Of a stretch of 36,254 bases of DNA, positions 15,635-23,993 are shown in pieces (within the stretch, counting starts at the first letter, position 1; each line of letters starts with the position of its first letter). Under the pieces are notes generated by a model. It ran no database searches. It was not told where the DNA came from and saw only the letters and a list, made by a program, of their open reading frames with translations. The DNA is from Bradyrhizobium uaiense (GTDB taxonomy: Bacteria; Pseudomonadota; Alphaproteobacteria; Rhizobiales; Xanthobacteraceae): positions 1-36,254 of the forward strand of contig NZ_VKHP01000069.1 of the NCBI RefSeq assembly GCF_010811875.1, written 5' to 3'. The position numbers and the translations under genes are program-made.

Positions 15635-16669
15635 ATGACCAAGACTGGACTGCTCATGCCGCCGGCCCCGCAAGCAAACCGTCATCCCGTCGATGCCCGT
15701 TGCGTCCGCCTGCTGGCGAAGGCAGAGAACGCAGCGGCAGTCGCGCCTGTTGTCGAGACCCACCCACTTTCGCGCAAAGATAACGACGTCCTGATCGAGG
15801 TGAAGGCCGCTGCGGTCAATCCGTCCGACGTCAAAGCCGCAACCGGGCTGATGCCCTATGCCGTCTTCCCGCGGACCTCGGGCCGCGACTATGCCGGTGT
15901 CGTGATCGACGGCCCGTCGGGCTTGATCGGGCGCGAGGTGTTCGGCTCATCCGGCGATCTCGGCATCCGCCGCGACGGCACCCACGCCACGCATCTTGTG
16001 GTCGAGGCCGATGCCGTGGTGGAGAAACCCGCCGGCATTTCCTGGGATGAAGCCGCCGGGATCGGCGTGCCCTTCGTCACCGCGATGGAAGGCCTGCGCC
16101 GCGCGGGCGTTACGAAGGCGGGCGAGACCGTGCTGGTCATGGGCGTCAACGGCAAGGTCGGGCAAGCCGCGGTGCAGATCGCGAGCTGGCACGGTGCGCG
16201 CGTGATCGGCGTGGTGCGCAAGAGCGAGCCCTATGAGGGCCACAGCAATTCGGCAGTCGAGGTGATCGATGCCTCTACAACTGATGTTGCGGCGCGCGTG
16301 CGCGAGCTGACCGGCGGCAAGGGCGCCGACATCGTCTACAACACGGTCGGCGATCCCTATTTCCAGGCCGCGCACAAGTCGCTGGCGTTGCGCGGCCGCC
16401 AGATCCTGATCGCGGCGGTCGACCGCATCGTCCAGTTCAACATCCTCGAATTCTATCGCGGGCAGCACACCTATGTCGGCATCGACACGCTGGCGCTGTC
16501 GTCGGTTGCGACCGGCGCGGTGCTGCGCGAGCTTGCACCGGGTTTTGCCGGCGGGCATCTGAAGCCGTTTCCGATCAAGCAGAGCGCGATTTATCCGCTG
16601 GAACAGGCCAGAGCGGCGTTCGTTGCCGTGGCAGGCTCGTCGCGCGACCGCGTGATATTGCGACCGTAA
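15635..16669 (+). CDS. Quinone oxidoreductase-like MDR protein
   Basis: This medium-chain dehydrogenase/reductase of up to 344 residues has an N-terminal GroES-like domain (VLIEVKAAAVNPSDVKAATG, then FPRTSGRDYAGVV). It also has a nucleotide-binding domain (AGETVLVMGVNGKVGQAAVQ; GARVIGVVRKSE; GADIVYNTVG). The Cys/His zinc ligands of alcohol dehydrogenases are absent, which fits zinc-free NADPH:quinone reductases. The glycine-rich loop reads MGVNGKVG rather than the usual GAAGGVG. The start is uncertain: no clear ribosome site precedes 15635, which sits against a hairpin, and ATG 15656 would remove seven residues. It follows the amidase by 102 bases on the same strand; a link with the paa genes is not shown. 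Confidence 0.82.
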   Translation: MTKTGLLMPPAPQANRHPVDARCVRLLAKAENAAAVAPVVETHPLSRKDNDVLIEVKAAAVNPSDVKAATGLMPYAVFPRTSGRDYAGVVIDGPSGLIGREVFGSSGDLGIRRDGTHATHLVVEADAVVEKPAGISWDEAAGIGVPFVTAMEGLRRAGVTKAGETVLVMGVNGKVGQAAVQIASWHGARVIGVVRKSEPYEGHSNSAVEVIDASTTDVAARVRELTGGKGADIVYNTVGDPYFQAAHKSLALRGRQILIAAVDRIVQFNILEFYRGQHTYVGIDTLALSSVATGAVLRELAPGFAGGHLKPFPIKQSAIYPLEQARAAFVAVAGSSRDRVILRP

Positions 16670-16675
16670 TCCACC

Positions 16676-16794
16676 GTCATTGCGAGGAGTGAAACGACGA
16701 AGCAATCCATTCTCTTTCGCTGTGGTGATATGGATTGCTTCGCGGAGCCTGTCATCCGGCGGCGCTTCGCGCCGACCGGTTGGCTCGCAATGAC
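16676..16794. repeat. Nested palindromic repeat (GTCATTGCGA type)
   Basis: Outer arms GTCATTGCGA (16676-16685) and TCGCAATGAC (16785-16794) and inner 12-base arms GAAGCAATCCAT (16699-16710) and ATGGATTGCTTC (16730-16741) are exact complements. A further small hairpin, GGCGCTTCGCGCC, lies near 16761-16773. This is one of the best-known intergenic repeats of Bradyrhizobium and relatives, recognised from memory. It separates two plus-strand genes. Confidence 0.88.
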
Positions 16795-16814
16795 GAACCC
16801 CTGAGGACTCTTCC

Positions 16815-17870
16815 ATGGACCCCGCCACAACGGTCATCCTCGCCGCCCTCATCATCGGCCTGATCTATGGCTCGATCGGGCTGCTCAGCGGCTTCTGCAT
16901 GATGAGCGGGCTGCGCGGCTGGTGGGCGGAGGGCGACGGCCGGCTGGCGCGCACCTATGCGCTGGCGATGGGCGTCGCAATCGCGGCCTCGCAGCTGCTG
17001 GCAGCGGCCGGCCTCGTCGATCTCGGCAAGTCGATCTACCTGCAGCCGTCGTTCTCGGCGCCGGTGATGTTCTTCGGCGGGCTTCTGTTCGGCTACGGCA
17101 TGGTGCTGTCGAACGGCTGCGGTTCGCGGGCGCTGGTGCTGCTCGGACGTGGAAACTTACGTTCCTTCGTGGTCGTGATCGTGCTCGGCATTGTCGCCGA
17201 GATGACACTGAAGGGCCTGATCGCGCCGGCGCGGATCGCGATGGTTCAGGCTTCGCAGGCGACCGTCGTCACCAATTCGGCACCGGCGCTCTTGGCGAGC
17301 ATCGGCCTCGGCGCGGTGCCGTCGCGGATGGTCGCGGCCGCGGTGCTATCAGCCATCCTGATCATCTTCGCCTTTGCTCATGCGCCGTTCCGCAAATCGC
17401 CCGGCCAGATCGCGGCCGGCCTGATCGTCGGCCTGCTGGTGGCGGGCGGCTGGTACGCGACCGGCTATCTCGGCGCCGATGATTTCAATCCGGTGCCGGT
17501 GACGTCGCTCACCTTCATCGCGCCGATCGCCGACGCGCTGCAATACGTCATGCTGTCGACCGGCTCGACGCTCAATTTCGGCATCGTCACCGTGTTCGGC
17601 GTGTTCGCCGGCAGCCTGGTCACGGCGCTTGCCACCGGGCGCTTCCAGCTCGAAGGCTACCGCTCGCCGCAACACATGCTGCGCTCGGCAAGCGGTGCCG
17701 CGCTGATGGGCGCGGGCGGCGTGATGGCGTTCGGCTGCTCGGTCGGGCAGGGGCTGACCGGACTGTCAACGCTGTCGCTGTCCTCCTTCATCGCGATCGC
17801 CGGCATCATGCTCGGCACCGCCGCCGGCCTGCGCGGCGCGCTCCGGGTCAGGCCGCTTGCAACCGCCTGA
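16815..17870 (+). CDS. YeeE/YedE (TsuA-like) sulfur-compound transporter
   Basis: This 351-residue, very hydrophobic protein has about nine to ten membrane segments and two similar halves. The YeeE/YedE hallmarks are SGFCMMSGLRG (Cys28), MVLSNGCGSRALVLLGRGN (Cys102) and MAFGCSVGQGLTG (Cys308). In the thiosulfate transporter TsuA/YeeE, three conserved cysteines line the path and relay the substrate; the three here occupy comparable motif positions. Thiosulfate or another sulfur species is the probable cargo. A TGAGGA ribosome site lies before the ATG. No TusA-like partner (YeeD) is adjacent. It converges on the exporter gene at 17873 with a gap of 2 bases. Confidence 0.87.
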   Translation: MDPATTVILAALIIGLIYGSIGLLSGFCMMSGLRGWWAEGDGRLARTYALAMGVAIAASQLLAAAGLVDLGKSIYLQPSFSAPVMFFGGLLFGYGMVLSNGCGSRALVLLGRGNLRSFVVVIVLGIVAEMTLKGLIAPARIAMVQASQATVVTNSAPALLASIGLGAVPSRMVAAAVLSAILIIFAFAHAPFRKSPGQIAAGLIVGLLVAGGWYATGYLGADDFNPVPVTSLTFIAPIADALQYVMLSTGSTLNFGIVTVFGVFAGSLVTALATGRFQLEGYRSPQHMLRSASGAALMGAGGVMAFGCSVGQGLTGLSTLSLSSFIAIAGIMLGTAAGLRGALRVRPLATA

Positions 17871-17872
17871 AG

Positions 17873-18772
17873 TCAGGCCCGCGCCGGCGCATCCGCGAGC
17901 GCGCTCAGCGCGATGCCGCCGACGATCAGCGCCGCGGCAATCGCGAGCGAAAGATCGATCGGCTCGCCGAGCAGCAATGCGGCGGTCACGATGCCGACGA
18001 TCGGCGTTCCCGTCGTGCCGAGCGAGGTCGTCAGTGCCGGCAGGCTCTTGTTGACCATCGACATCGCCCAGTAGGCCAGCGCGGTGCCGATGAAGCCGGA
18101 ATAGAGGAACAGCAGCACGAGGTGCGGCGACCATGTCACCGTGGGCACGCCCTCGGTGACCAGCGCCGTCGTCGTCAGCACCAGCGTCGCGACCAGCACC
18201 TGCCACAGCAGCAGCTGCAGCGGCGTCGCGATCCAGCGATGCGAGCGGATATAGATGATGTTGGCGGCCCAGCAGATCGCGGCGAGGATGATCATGCCGG
18301 CGCCGGCGATGACGTGCAGGTTGCTCCAGTCCAGCGACGCCGGGTTGAGGATCACGCAGAGGCCGGCGAGCCCCGACGCGACCCCGACGAGTTTCAGCAT
18401 GCCGAGCCGTTCGGTCCGCGTGGCGCCGGCGGCCAGCGCCACCCACAATGGGGTGGTGTAGCCCAGCACGATGCCCTTGCTGGCCGGCAGATAGCGCAGG
18501 CCGGCGGCAACCAGCGTCGAGAAGAACGTCATGTGCAGCAGCGCGACGCTGAGCACGACCGGGACATCGGCAATCCGCGGAATGATCAGATTGCCGCTGG
18601 CACGCAGGATCACCAGCAGCGCGATCAGGGCGACCCAGCTGCGGATCGACGCGGTCCACAGTGGCGGCACCGCCTCGACCAGAGATTTCGTGACCGACCA
18701 GTTGATACCCCAGGCCAGCACCACGACGATGAACAGGGCGGCGGCTTTGGCGGGGGATAGCGTTTGATTCAC
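17873..18772 (-). CDS. EamA/DMT-family exporter
   Basis: This 299-residue membrane protein has ten predicted helices in two EamA repeats. The first begins LFIVVVLAWGINWSVTKSLV, the second near IILAAICWAANIIYIRSHRW; the family end LGEPIDLSLAIAAALIVGGI is present. DMT exporters move amino acids, nucleosides or other small metabolites out of the cell. The start is GTG at 18772, with AAGGA nine bases upstream. It is divergent from a MocR-type regulator across 89 bases. Divergent MocR/DMT-exporter pairs are common, and the regulator usually controls the exporter in response to a PLP-reactive amine or amino acid. The cargo is unknown. Confidence 0.87.
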   Translation of the reverse strand: MNQTLSPAKAAALFIVVVLAWGINWSVTKSLVEAVPPLWTASIRSWVALIALLVILRASGNLIIPRIADVPVVLSVALLHMTFFSTLVAAGLRYLPASKGIVLGYTTPLWVALAAGATRTERLGMLKLVGVASGLAGLCVILNPASLDWSNLHVIAGAGMIILAAICWAANIIYIRSHRWIATPLQLLLWQVLVATLVLTTTALVTEGVPTVTWSPHLVLLFLYSGFIGTALAYWAMSMVNKSLPALTTSLGTTGTPIVGIVTAALLLGEPIDLSLAIAAALIVGGIALSALADAPARA

Positions 18773-18816
18773 GGCGGCATCCTTGCAGGCGGCACTGCTT
18801 GTGAATAGGATCGCGC

Positions 18817-18862
18817 TGGCTCTATCGAAAGAGCCAGATCGGATAGAACAAAGGAGCCAGAT
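18817..18862. promoter_or_regulatory. Three-copy operator-like motif between exporter and MocR genes
   Basis: TGGCTCT (18817-18823) and AGAGCCA (18830-18836) form an inverted repeat with a 6-base spacer. GAGCCAGAT then occurs at 18831-18839 and again at 18854-18862, 23 bases apart (about two helix turns). A mix of inverted and direct half-sites is typical of MocR/PdxR operators. The last copy overlaps the ribosome site region and TTG start of the regulator gene, so negative autoregulation is likely. Confidence 0.6.
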
Positions 18863-20319
18863 TGATCCTCGCCGAATTGCTCGACCTGAAGCGGTCGGAC
18901 GATGCCGGGCTCGCCGCGCAGCTGACCCAGCAGCTTCGCGCGCTGATGGCGAGCGGCCGGATCAGAAGTGGAGCGGTGCTGCCGTCGAGCCGCACGCTTT
19001 CGGCGGAGCTCGACGTCTCGCGCAACACGGTGACGCATGCCTATGAGCAGCTCGCGGCCGAGGGCTATCTGCGCGTCGCCGCGCGGCGGCGGCCGGTGGT
19101 GTCAGACGATATCGAGGCGAAGTTCGCAAAGGCTGCGCCGGCGCCACGCCGAGATGCCGCCCGCAGGCGGTTGCTGTCGCCCTGGGCCTTACAGCTCTCC
19201 GACACGGATTGGCCGCTGTCCTACCAGGCGAACTTCCGGCCGCTCCGTTCCGGGCTCGCGGATGCGCGCGAGTTTCCGCACCAGATCTGGGCGCGCTGCC
19301 TGCGCCGCAGCGCGCTGCGCCGCCGCTTCAACGACCAGACCGTGGTCAACCGGCCGAGCCTGCGCGAAGCCTTGCGCGACTACCTCGAGGTTAGCCGCGG
19401 CGTCCACGCCGAGGCCGATCAGATCCTGATCCTGCCGACCGCGCAGGCGGCGCTGACGCTGATCGCCGCGACCGTCGTCGCGCCCGGCGATGCGGTGTGG
19501 ACCGAGGATCCCGGTTATCCCGGCGCCGCGGCGGCGTTTCGCGCGGCCGGCGCTGACGTCGTCGGCGTCAGGCTCGATCAATGGGGCATGATGCGAATGC
19601 GTGAGGCACGCGCGCCCAAGCTCATCTTCACGACGCCCTCGCATCAGCATCCGACCGGACGGGTGATGCCGGTTGCGCGCCGCACCGAGCTGTTGGCGGC
19701 GGCCGAGCCCGGCAAGACCTGGATCGTCGAGGACGATTACGATGGCGAGTTTCACTATGACAGCCGCCCGATGCCGGCCTTGCAGGGGCTCGATCGCGAG
19801 GGACGTGTGCTCTATCTCGGCACGTTTGCAAAAGCGATGACCGCCGATATCCGCATCGGCTATCTGGTGGTGCCGCCATCATTGGCGCAGACGATGGAGA
19901 TCGCGCAGCGTCACCTCGGACTGATCGCGTCCGTCCACGTCCAGGAGGCACTGACCGACTTCATGGCCGACGGGCATTTCCTCGCGCATGTCAGGCGAAT
20001 GCGGCGGATCTACCGCGCGCGCCGCGACCACCTCGCCGCGGCGCTGACGCGGCACCTCGCGCCGGTGCTCACCGCCGAGGTCCCGCCGGGCGGGATGCAG
20101 CTGATCGCCCGTTTCAGGGATGGCGCCGCGGACCAGAATGCAGTCTCGCGGTTGGTGGCGGCCGGCGTCGAGGTGCGCGCGCTGTCGAGCCTCGCGCTGC
20201 AGCGGCCGCGCGACCACGGCCTGTTGCTCGGCTTCGCCGCCTGGCGCGAAAACGAGATCGGCGCCGCGGTGCGGACCATGGCGAACTGCCTGTCCGGCAA
20301 GCGCGCGGCGCGCGGGTAG
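18862..20319 (+). CDS. MocR-type (GntR/aminotransferase) transcriptional regulator
   Basis: This 485-residue protein fuses a GntR winged helix (about 17-75; PSSRTLSAELDVSRNTVTHA) to a class I aminotransferase domain. The PLP lysine is Lys324 in YLGTFAKAMTADIRIGYLVV. The EDDYDGEFHYD segment (290-300) and FTTPSHQHPTG (257-266) are typical of MocR/PdxR regulators. Such proteins sense PLP or PLP adducts of amino acids and amines. The start is TTG at 18862, preceded by AAGGAG with 5-base spacing; no ATG or GTG gives a better fit to the family N terminus. The gene is divergent from a DMT exporter, its likely target. Repeated GAGCCAGAT motifs lie in the shared promoter region. Confidence 0.9.
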   Translation: MILAELLDLKRSDDAGLAAQLTQQLRALMASGRIRSGAVLPSSRTLSAELDVSRNTVTHAYEQLAAEGYLRVAARRRPVVSDDIEAKFAKAAPAPRRDAARRRLLSPWALQLSDTDWPLSYQANFRPLRSGLADAREFPHQIWARCLRRSALRRRFNDQTVVNRPSLREALRDYLEVSRGVHAEADQILILPTAQAALTLIAATVVAPGDAVWTEDPGYPGAAAAFRAAGADVVGVRLDQWGMMRMREARAPKLIFTTPSHQHPTGRVMPVARRTELLAAAEPGKTWIVEDDYDGEFHYDSRPMPALQGLDREGRVLYLGTFAKAMTADIRIGYLVVPPSLAQTMEIAQRHLGLIASVHVQEALTDFMADGHFLAHVRRMRRIYRARRDHLAAALTRHLAPVLTAEVPPGGMQLIARFRDGAADQNAVSRLVAAGVEVRALSSLALQRPRDHGLLLGFAAWRENEIGAAVRTMANCLSGKRAARG

Positions 20320-20340
20320 ACGGCGAGGGGCGCTTGCGAG

Positions 20341-20450
20341 ATTTCGGAATATTAGAAGAATATTGCTGAGTTGCCCGACGTGTCAAGTGGCCTTGTCGAG
20401 CGCGGGCGACCGCCGGCTACTTTGCATGGGGTTGTTTTCGATATTTGTCA
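20341..20450. repeat. Probable dispersed intergenic repeat
   Basis: After paired AATATT copies (20348-20353 and 20359-20364) comes TTGCCCGACGTGTCAAG and then TACTTTGCATGGGGTTGTTTTCGATATTT up to about 20448. I recall these phrases as a recurrent intergenic sequence in Bradyrhizobium genomes. No reading frame here looks coding. It lies between the convergent MocR and hydrolase-OsmC genes. Confidence 0.45.
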
Positions 20451-20536
20451 GCGCGCCCTTGCGATGGCCCGCAAACGGGAGAGGGAATGCCGCTGACATG
20501 CTGCGCCGGCTCGGCCCGTCTCGCTGCGTCGCGGGC

Positions 20537-21757
20537 TCACTCCGCGGCCTTGGTGACGATCCGCACCTCCGAGGTCAGCGTCTTGTGCACCGGGCATTTG
20601 TCGGCGATCTCCATCAGCCGCTTGCGCTGGTCGGCGTCGAGGTTGCCCTCGATCCTGATGACGCGGTCGATCTGGTCGAGCATGCCCTCGCGCGTCTCGC
20701 ACTCCTCGCAATCCTTCGCATGGATCTTGTTGTGTTGGAGCGTCACGGTGATGCGATCGACCGGCAGCGACTTGCGGTCGGCATACATGCGCATCGTCAT
20801 CGAGGTGCAGGCGCCGAGCCCGGTGAGCAGGAAATCGTACGGCCCGGGGCCGGTGTCATCGCCGCCGACGCTGACCGGTTCGTCGGCGATCAACCGGTGC
20901 GGACCGGTGGTGACGATCTGCTGGAATTTGCCGTTGCGGGTCTCCTGCACCACGACGTTGCGCGGCGCGCCGCCGGCGTCCGCTGCGGGCTGCGGCGCGA
21001 GATCGACATAACGCTCGGCCCAGGCGCCGATCACGTCGGCGACATAGGCGGCATCCTGCTTGCCGCTCAGGAGATGATCCGCGCCCGCGAGCGACACGAA
21101 GCTCTTCGGGTGCTTGGCCGCGATGAAGATGTTGGTGGCGTTGTCGATGCCGACGGTGTCGTCGGTCGGCGAGTGCATGACCAGCAGCGCCTTGTGCAGC
21201 TGCTTGACCTGCGCCATCAGATTCTGCTCGGCGACGTCGTCGAGGAATTCGCGCTTGATGCGGAATGGGCGGCCGGCAAGCGACACTTCGCCTTCACCCT
21301 GCGCGCGGATGTCCTCGATCCGGTCCTTGAAGAAATGTGTGACATGAACGGGGTCGGACGGCGCGGCGATGGTGGCGACCGCCTTCGCCTCGGGAATCCG
21401 GCCGGCGGCCGCGAGGATTGCGGCGCCGCCCAGGCTGTGGCCGATCAGGATCGCTGGTGCCTTGCGCGTCTCGCGCAAATGGTCGGCGGCACGGACGAGA
21501 TCGGCGACGTTCGACGAGAAGGTCGAGTTGGCGAAATCGCCCTCGCTGGAGCCGAGGCCGGTGAAGTCGAAGCGCAGCGTGGCGATGCCCTTCGCGGCCA
21601 GCGCGACCGCGATGCGCTTGGCCGCCAGCACGTCCTTGCCGCAGGTGAAGCAGTGCGCGAACAGCGCATAGGCCTTGATCGGGCCGTCGGGCGTATCAAG
21701 CGCGGCGGCAAGCTGATGGCCGTCGACACCGGTGAATTGAAAGCGTTCGTGCGGCAT
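20537..21757 (-). CDS. Alpha/beta hydrolase fused to an OsmC domain
   Basis: This 406-residue two-domain protein is a recognised bacterial fusion. Residues 1 to about 250 are an alpha/beta hydrolase with nucleophile Ser108 (GHSLGG), the FDFTGLGSSEG loop (63-73), HSPTDDTVG for the acid and GADHLL for the base. Residues about 270-406 are an OsmC/Ohr-type domain with the two redox cysteines Cys317 (LGACTSMTMRMYA) and Cys388 (ADKCPVHKTL). OsmC proteins reduce organic hydroperoxides through these cysteines. The hydrolase half may release or bind a peroxidised or acylated substrate, which is inference. Between the halves is an Ala/Pro linker. The ATG has a GGAG site. It stands alone, with repeats on both sides. 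Confidence 0.9.
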   Translation of the reverse strand: MPHERFQFTGVDGHQLAAALDTPDGPIKAYALFAHCFTCGKDVLAAKRIAVALAAKGIATLRFDFTGLGSSEGDFANSTFSSNVADLVRAADHLRETRKAPAILIGHSLGGAAILAAAGRIPEAKAVATIAAPSDPVHVTHFFKDRIEDIRAQGEGEVSLAGRPFRIKREFLDDVAEQNLMAQVKQLHKALLVMHSPTDDTVGIDNATNIFIAAKHPKSFVSLAGADHLLSGKQDAAYVADVIGAWAERYVDLAPQPAADAGGAPRNVVVQETRNGKFQQIVTTGPHRLIADEPVSVGGDDTGPGPYDFLLTGLGACTSMTMRMYADRKSLPVDRITVTLQHNKIHAKDCEECETREGMLDQIDRVIRIEGNLDADQRKRLMEIADKCPVHKTLTSEVRIVTKAAE

Positions 21758-21780
21758 CTTTTGCTCCGGATGGTTCTACA

Positions 21781-21904
21781 CCTCTCCCCATGGGAGAGGT
21801 CGAATTTCGAGCATAGCGAGAAATTCGGGTGAGGGGTTACGCTCCATCGGGGGACCGCGACCCCTCACCCGGCGCTTCGCGCCGACCTCTCCCCATGGGA
21901 GAGG
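21781..21904. repeat. Palindromic intergenic repeat with two CCTCTCCCCATGGGAGAGG copies
   Basis: The 19-base unit CCTCTCCCCATGGGAGAGG occurs at 21781-21799 and 21886-21904, each a small hairpin. Between them, GGGTGAGGGGT and ACCCCTCACCC are complementary arms, and GGCGCTTCGCGCC forms another hairpin. Together they make a large fold-back element of the same general class as the one at 1-128. Confidence 0.85.
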
Positions 21905-21913
21905 TGAGGAAAG

Positions 21914-22576
21914 TCAGTCGCCAGAATAGCGCTGTTCGGCCCAGGGATCACCGCGATTGTGATAGCCGCGCACCTCCCAGAAGCCCGGCGCATCTTCTGT
22001 CACGAACTCGATGCGCTGCAGCCATTTTGCGCTCTTCCAGAAATACAGATGCGGCACCACCAGCCGCACCGGGCCGCCGTGCTCCTGCTCGAGCGGCGTG
22101 CCGGACCAGCTATGGGCGAGCAGCGCGTCCTCGGCGGCAAAATCCTCGAGCGGCAGGTTCGTCGTATAGCCGTCATACGAATGCAGCACGACGAACCGCG
22201 CATCCTCGCGCGGCTGGCAGGCGGCGAGCAGGTCGCTTGTGGCAAGCCCCTCCCACTGGTTGTCATAGCGCGACCAGGTCGTGACGCAGTGAATGTCCGA
22301 GACGAACTGGGTCTGCGGCTGCGCCATGAATTGCGGCCAGTCCCAGTATATCGTCTGCTCGACTGCACCGTAGACGTCGAGCCGCCAGCGTTCGCGCGTG
22401 ACGTTCGGCAACATCCCGAGATCGAGCACCGGCCAGTCCGCCGTCAGGTGCTGGCCCGGCGGCAGACGCTGCTCCTCCGGCCGGGTGACCCGGCCGGTCA
22501 GGAATTTGCCTTCGCGCGCCCAGCGCTGCTTGCTGCGCGTCAGCTTGCTCTCGGGCGGCTCCTGGTCGTCGGTCAT
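21914..22576 (-). CDS. Sulfite-oxidase-like molybdopterin-dependent oxidoreductase
   Basis: This 220-residue protein consists of the oxidoreductase molybdopterin-binding (SUOX/MsrP-like) domain only. The molybdenum-ligating cysteine is Cys97 in SDIHCVTTWSRYDNQWEG. Further family segments are ARFVVLHSYDGYTTNLPLED, then LAHSWSGTPLEQEHGGPVRL and VVPHLYFWKSAKWLQRIEFV. There is no Tat signal, heme domain or dimerisation domain, so this is a short cytoplasmic member, unlike periplasmic MsrP. The substrate is unknown. The gene is 12 bases downstream of an MFS transporter on the same strand, so the two likely form an operon. The start at 22576 has no strong ribosome site and may depend on translation of the transporter gene. 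Confidence 0.85.
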   Translation of the reverse strand: MTDDQEPPESKLTRSKQRWAREGKFLTGRVTRPEEQRLPPGQHLTADWPVLDLGMLPNVTRERWRLDVYGAVEQTIYWDWPQFMAQPQTQFVSDIHCVTTWSRYDNQWEGLATSDLLAACQPREDARFVVLHSYDGYTTNLPLEDFAAEDALLAHSWSGTPLEQEHGGPVRLVVPHLYFWKSAKWLQRIEFVTEDAPGFWEVRGYHNRGDPWAEQRYSGD

Positions 22577-22588
22577 CGCATCAGGCCA

Positions 22589-23911
22589 TCACTCGTGGCG
22601 GTGCATCGCGGAGTCGTGCTTGGTGTCGCGCATGGTCGAGTAGATCAAGAGCGACAGGAAAATCATGCCGCTGAGGTAATAGTAGAACCAGTCCTCGTGC
22701 CCGATGGTCTTGAAATAGAGCGCGACCGCGGGCGCGGTGCCACCGAAGATCGACACGGTGATGGCGTAGGGCAGGCCGACGCCGAGCGCGCGGACATTGG
22801 TCGGGAACAACTCGGCCTTCACGATCGCATTGATCGAGGTGTAGCCCGCGACGAAGATCCAGGCACCGCAGATCAGCAGGAAGGCAGTGAAGGGCGACTT
22901 GGTCTCCTTCAGCGCGGTCAGGATCGGGACCGTCGCCAGCGTGCCGACGACGCCGAAGAAGATCAGCAGCGGCTTGCGGCCGATGCGGTCGGACAATGCG
23001 CCATAGATCGGTTGCAGGAAGGTCGCGAAGATCAGAGAGCCGAAGATCACGAAGGTGGTCTGGTCCTCGGTGAGGCCGACCGACAGTTTCACGAAAGTCT
23101 GCATGTAGGTGGTGAAGGTGTAGAACGCCGCGGTGCCGCCGGCGGTGAGACCGACCACCAGCAGCAATTCGCGCGGGTAGTTCAGGAGGCCGACGATCGA
23201 GCCGGTCGGCTTGGAGACCTTCTTGGCTTCTTCGAATGCCTCGGTCTCGTGCAGGCCGCGCCGCATCACCGCTGCGAAGATCGCGAGCATGGCGCCGATC
23301 ACGAAGGGAATCCGCCAGCCCCAGGCCTTCAGCTCGTCCGGCGTCAGGAACACCTTCTGTAGCAGCAACAGCACGATGATCGCGGTGAGCTGGCCACCGA
23401 TCAGCGTGACGTACTGGAAACTGGAGTAGAAGCCGCGATGCTTGGGATCGGCGACCTCGCTGAGATAAGTGGCGCTTGCGCCGTATTCGCCACCGAGGCT
23501 CAGGCCTTCGATGACGCGGGCGAGTGTCAGGATCGCGGGGGCTGCAATGCCGATGCTGGCATAGGTCGGCGTCACTGCGATGATCAGCGAGCCGAAGCAC
23601 ATGCAGACCACCGACAGCGTCAACGACAGCCGCCGTCCGTAGCGGTCGGCAATGAAGCCGAACAGCCAGCCGCCGAGCGGACGCATCAGGAAGGTCGCGG
23701 CAAACAGCACGGCGGCATTGAGCTGCTGCACCACCGGGTCGCTGTGCGGGAAGAACGCCGGCGCGAAGTACAACGCAAACGCGGTGTAGGCGTAGAAATC
23801 ATACCACTCGACGAGATTGCCGACCGAGCCGATGAAGATCGCCTTCACCCGCCGCTCGACGTCGTGGATGTCGAGATGATCGCTCGCGGGTTGAGCGGTT
23901 TGATCGGACAT
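22589..23911 (-). CDS. MFS transporter, metabolite:H+ symporter type
   Basis: This 440-residue protein has twelve predicted membrane helices. The N terminus includes GNLVEWYDFYAYTAFALYFA, and the cytoplasmic loop between helices 2 and 3 is GWLFGFIADRYGRRLSLTLS. A second RIGRK loop lies at the half-way repeat. These are the marks of the metabolite:H+ symporter family (ProP, KgtP, ShiA type), importers of dicarboxylates, shikimate or osmolytes. GLSLGGEYGASATYLSEVAD is likewise typical. The substrate is not predictable. GGGGAGG lies upstream of the ATG. It is the first gene of a probable pair with the sulfite-oxidase-like enzyme 12 bases downstream. Confidence 0.9.
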   Translation of the reverse strand: MSDQTAQPASDHLDIHDVERRVKAIFIGSVGNLVEWYDFYAYTAFALYFAPAFFPHSDPVVQQLNAAVLFAATFLMRPLGGWLFGFIADRYGRRLSLTLSVVCMCFGSLIIAVTPTYASIGIAAPAILTLARVIEGLSLGGEYGASATYLSEVADPKHRGFYSSFQYVTLIGGQLTAIIVLLLLQKVFLTPDELKAWGWRIPFVIGAMLAIFAAVMRRGLHETEAFEEAKKVSKPTGSIVGLLNYPRELLLVVGLTAGGTAAFYTFTTYMQTFVKLSVGLTEDQTTFVIFGSLIFATFLQPIYGALSDRIGRKPLLIFFGVVGTLATVPILTALKETKSPFTAFLLICGAWIFVAGYTSINAIVKAELFPTNVRALGVGLPYAITVSIFGGTAPAVALYFKTIGHEDWFYYYLSGMIFLSLLIYSTMRDTKHDSAMHRHE

Positions 23912-23993
23912 AGGCTGGCCTCCCCGGATTCTCTGGACGATTCCGGGGCAAGCTACCTCATTGGGTTGTGCGATGTAACTGCTGTCCGGTTCC

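Noticed and set aside
20120..21832. Long plus-strand open frame covering the hydrolase-OsmC gene
   Set aside because: It is the antisense shadow of a well-supported minus-strand gene, Arg/Gly/Ala-rich as usual for GC-rich shadows, with no domain pattern.
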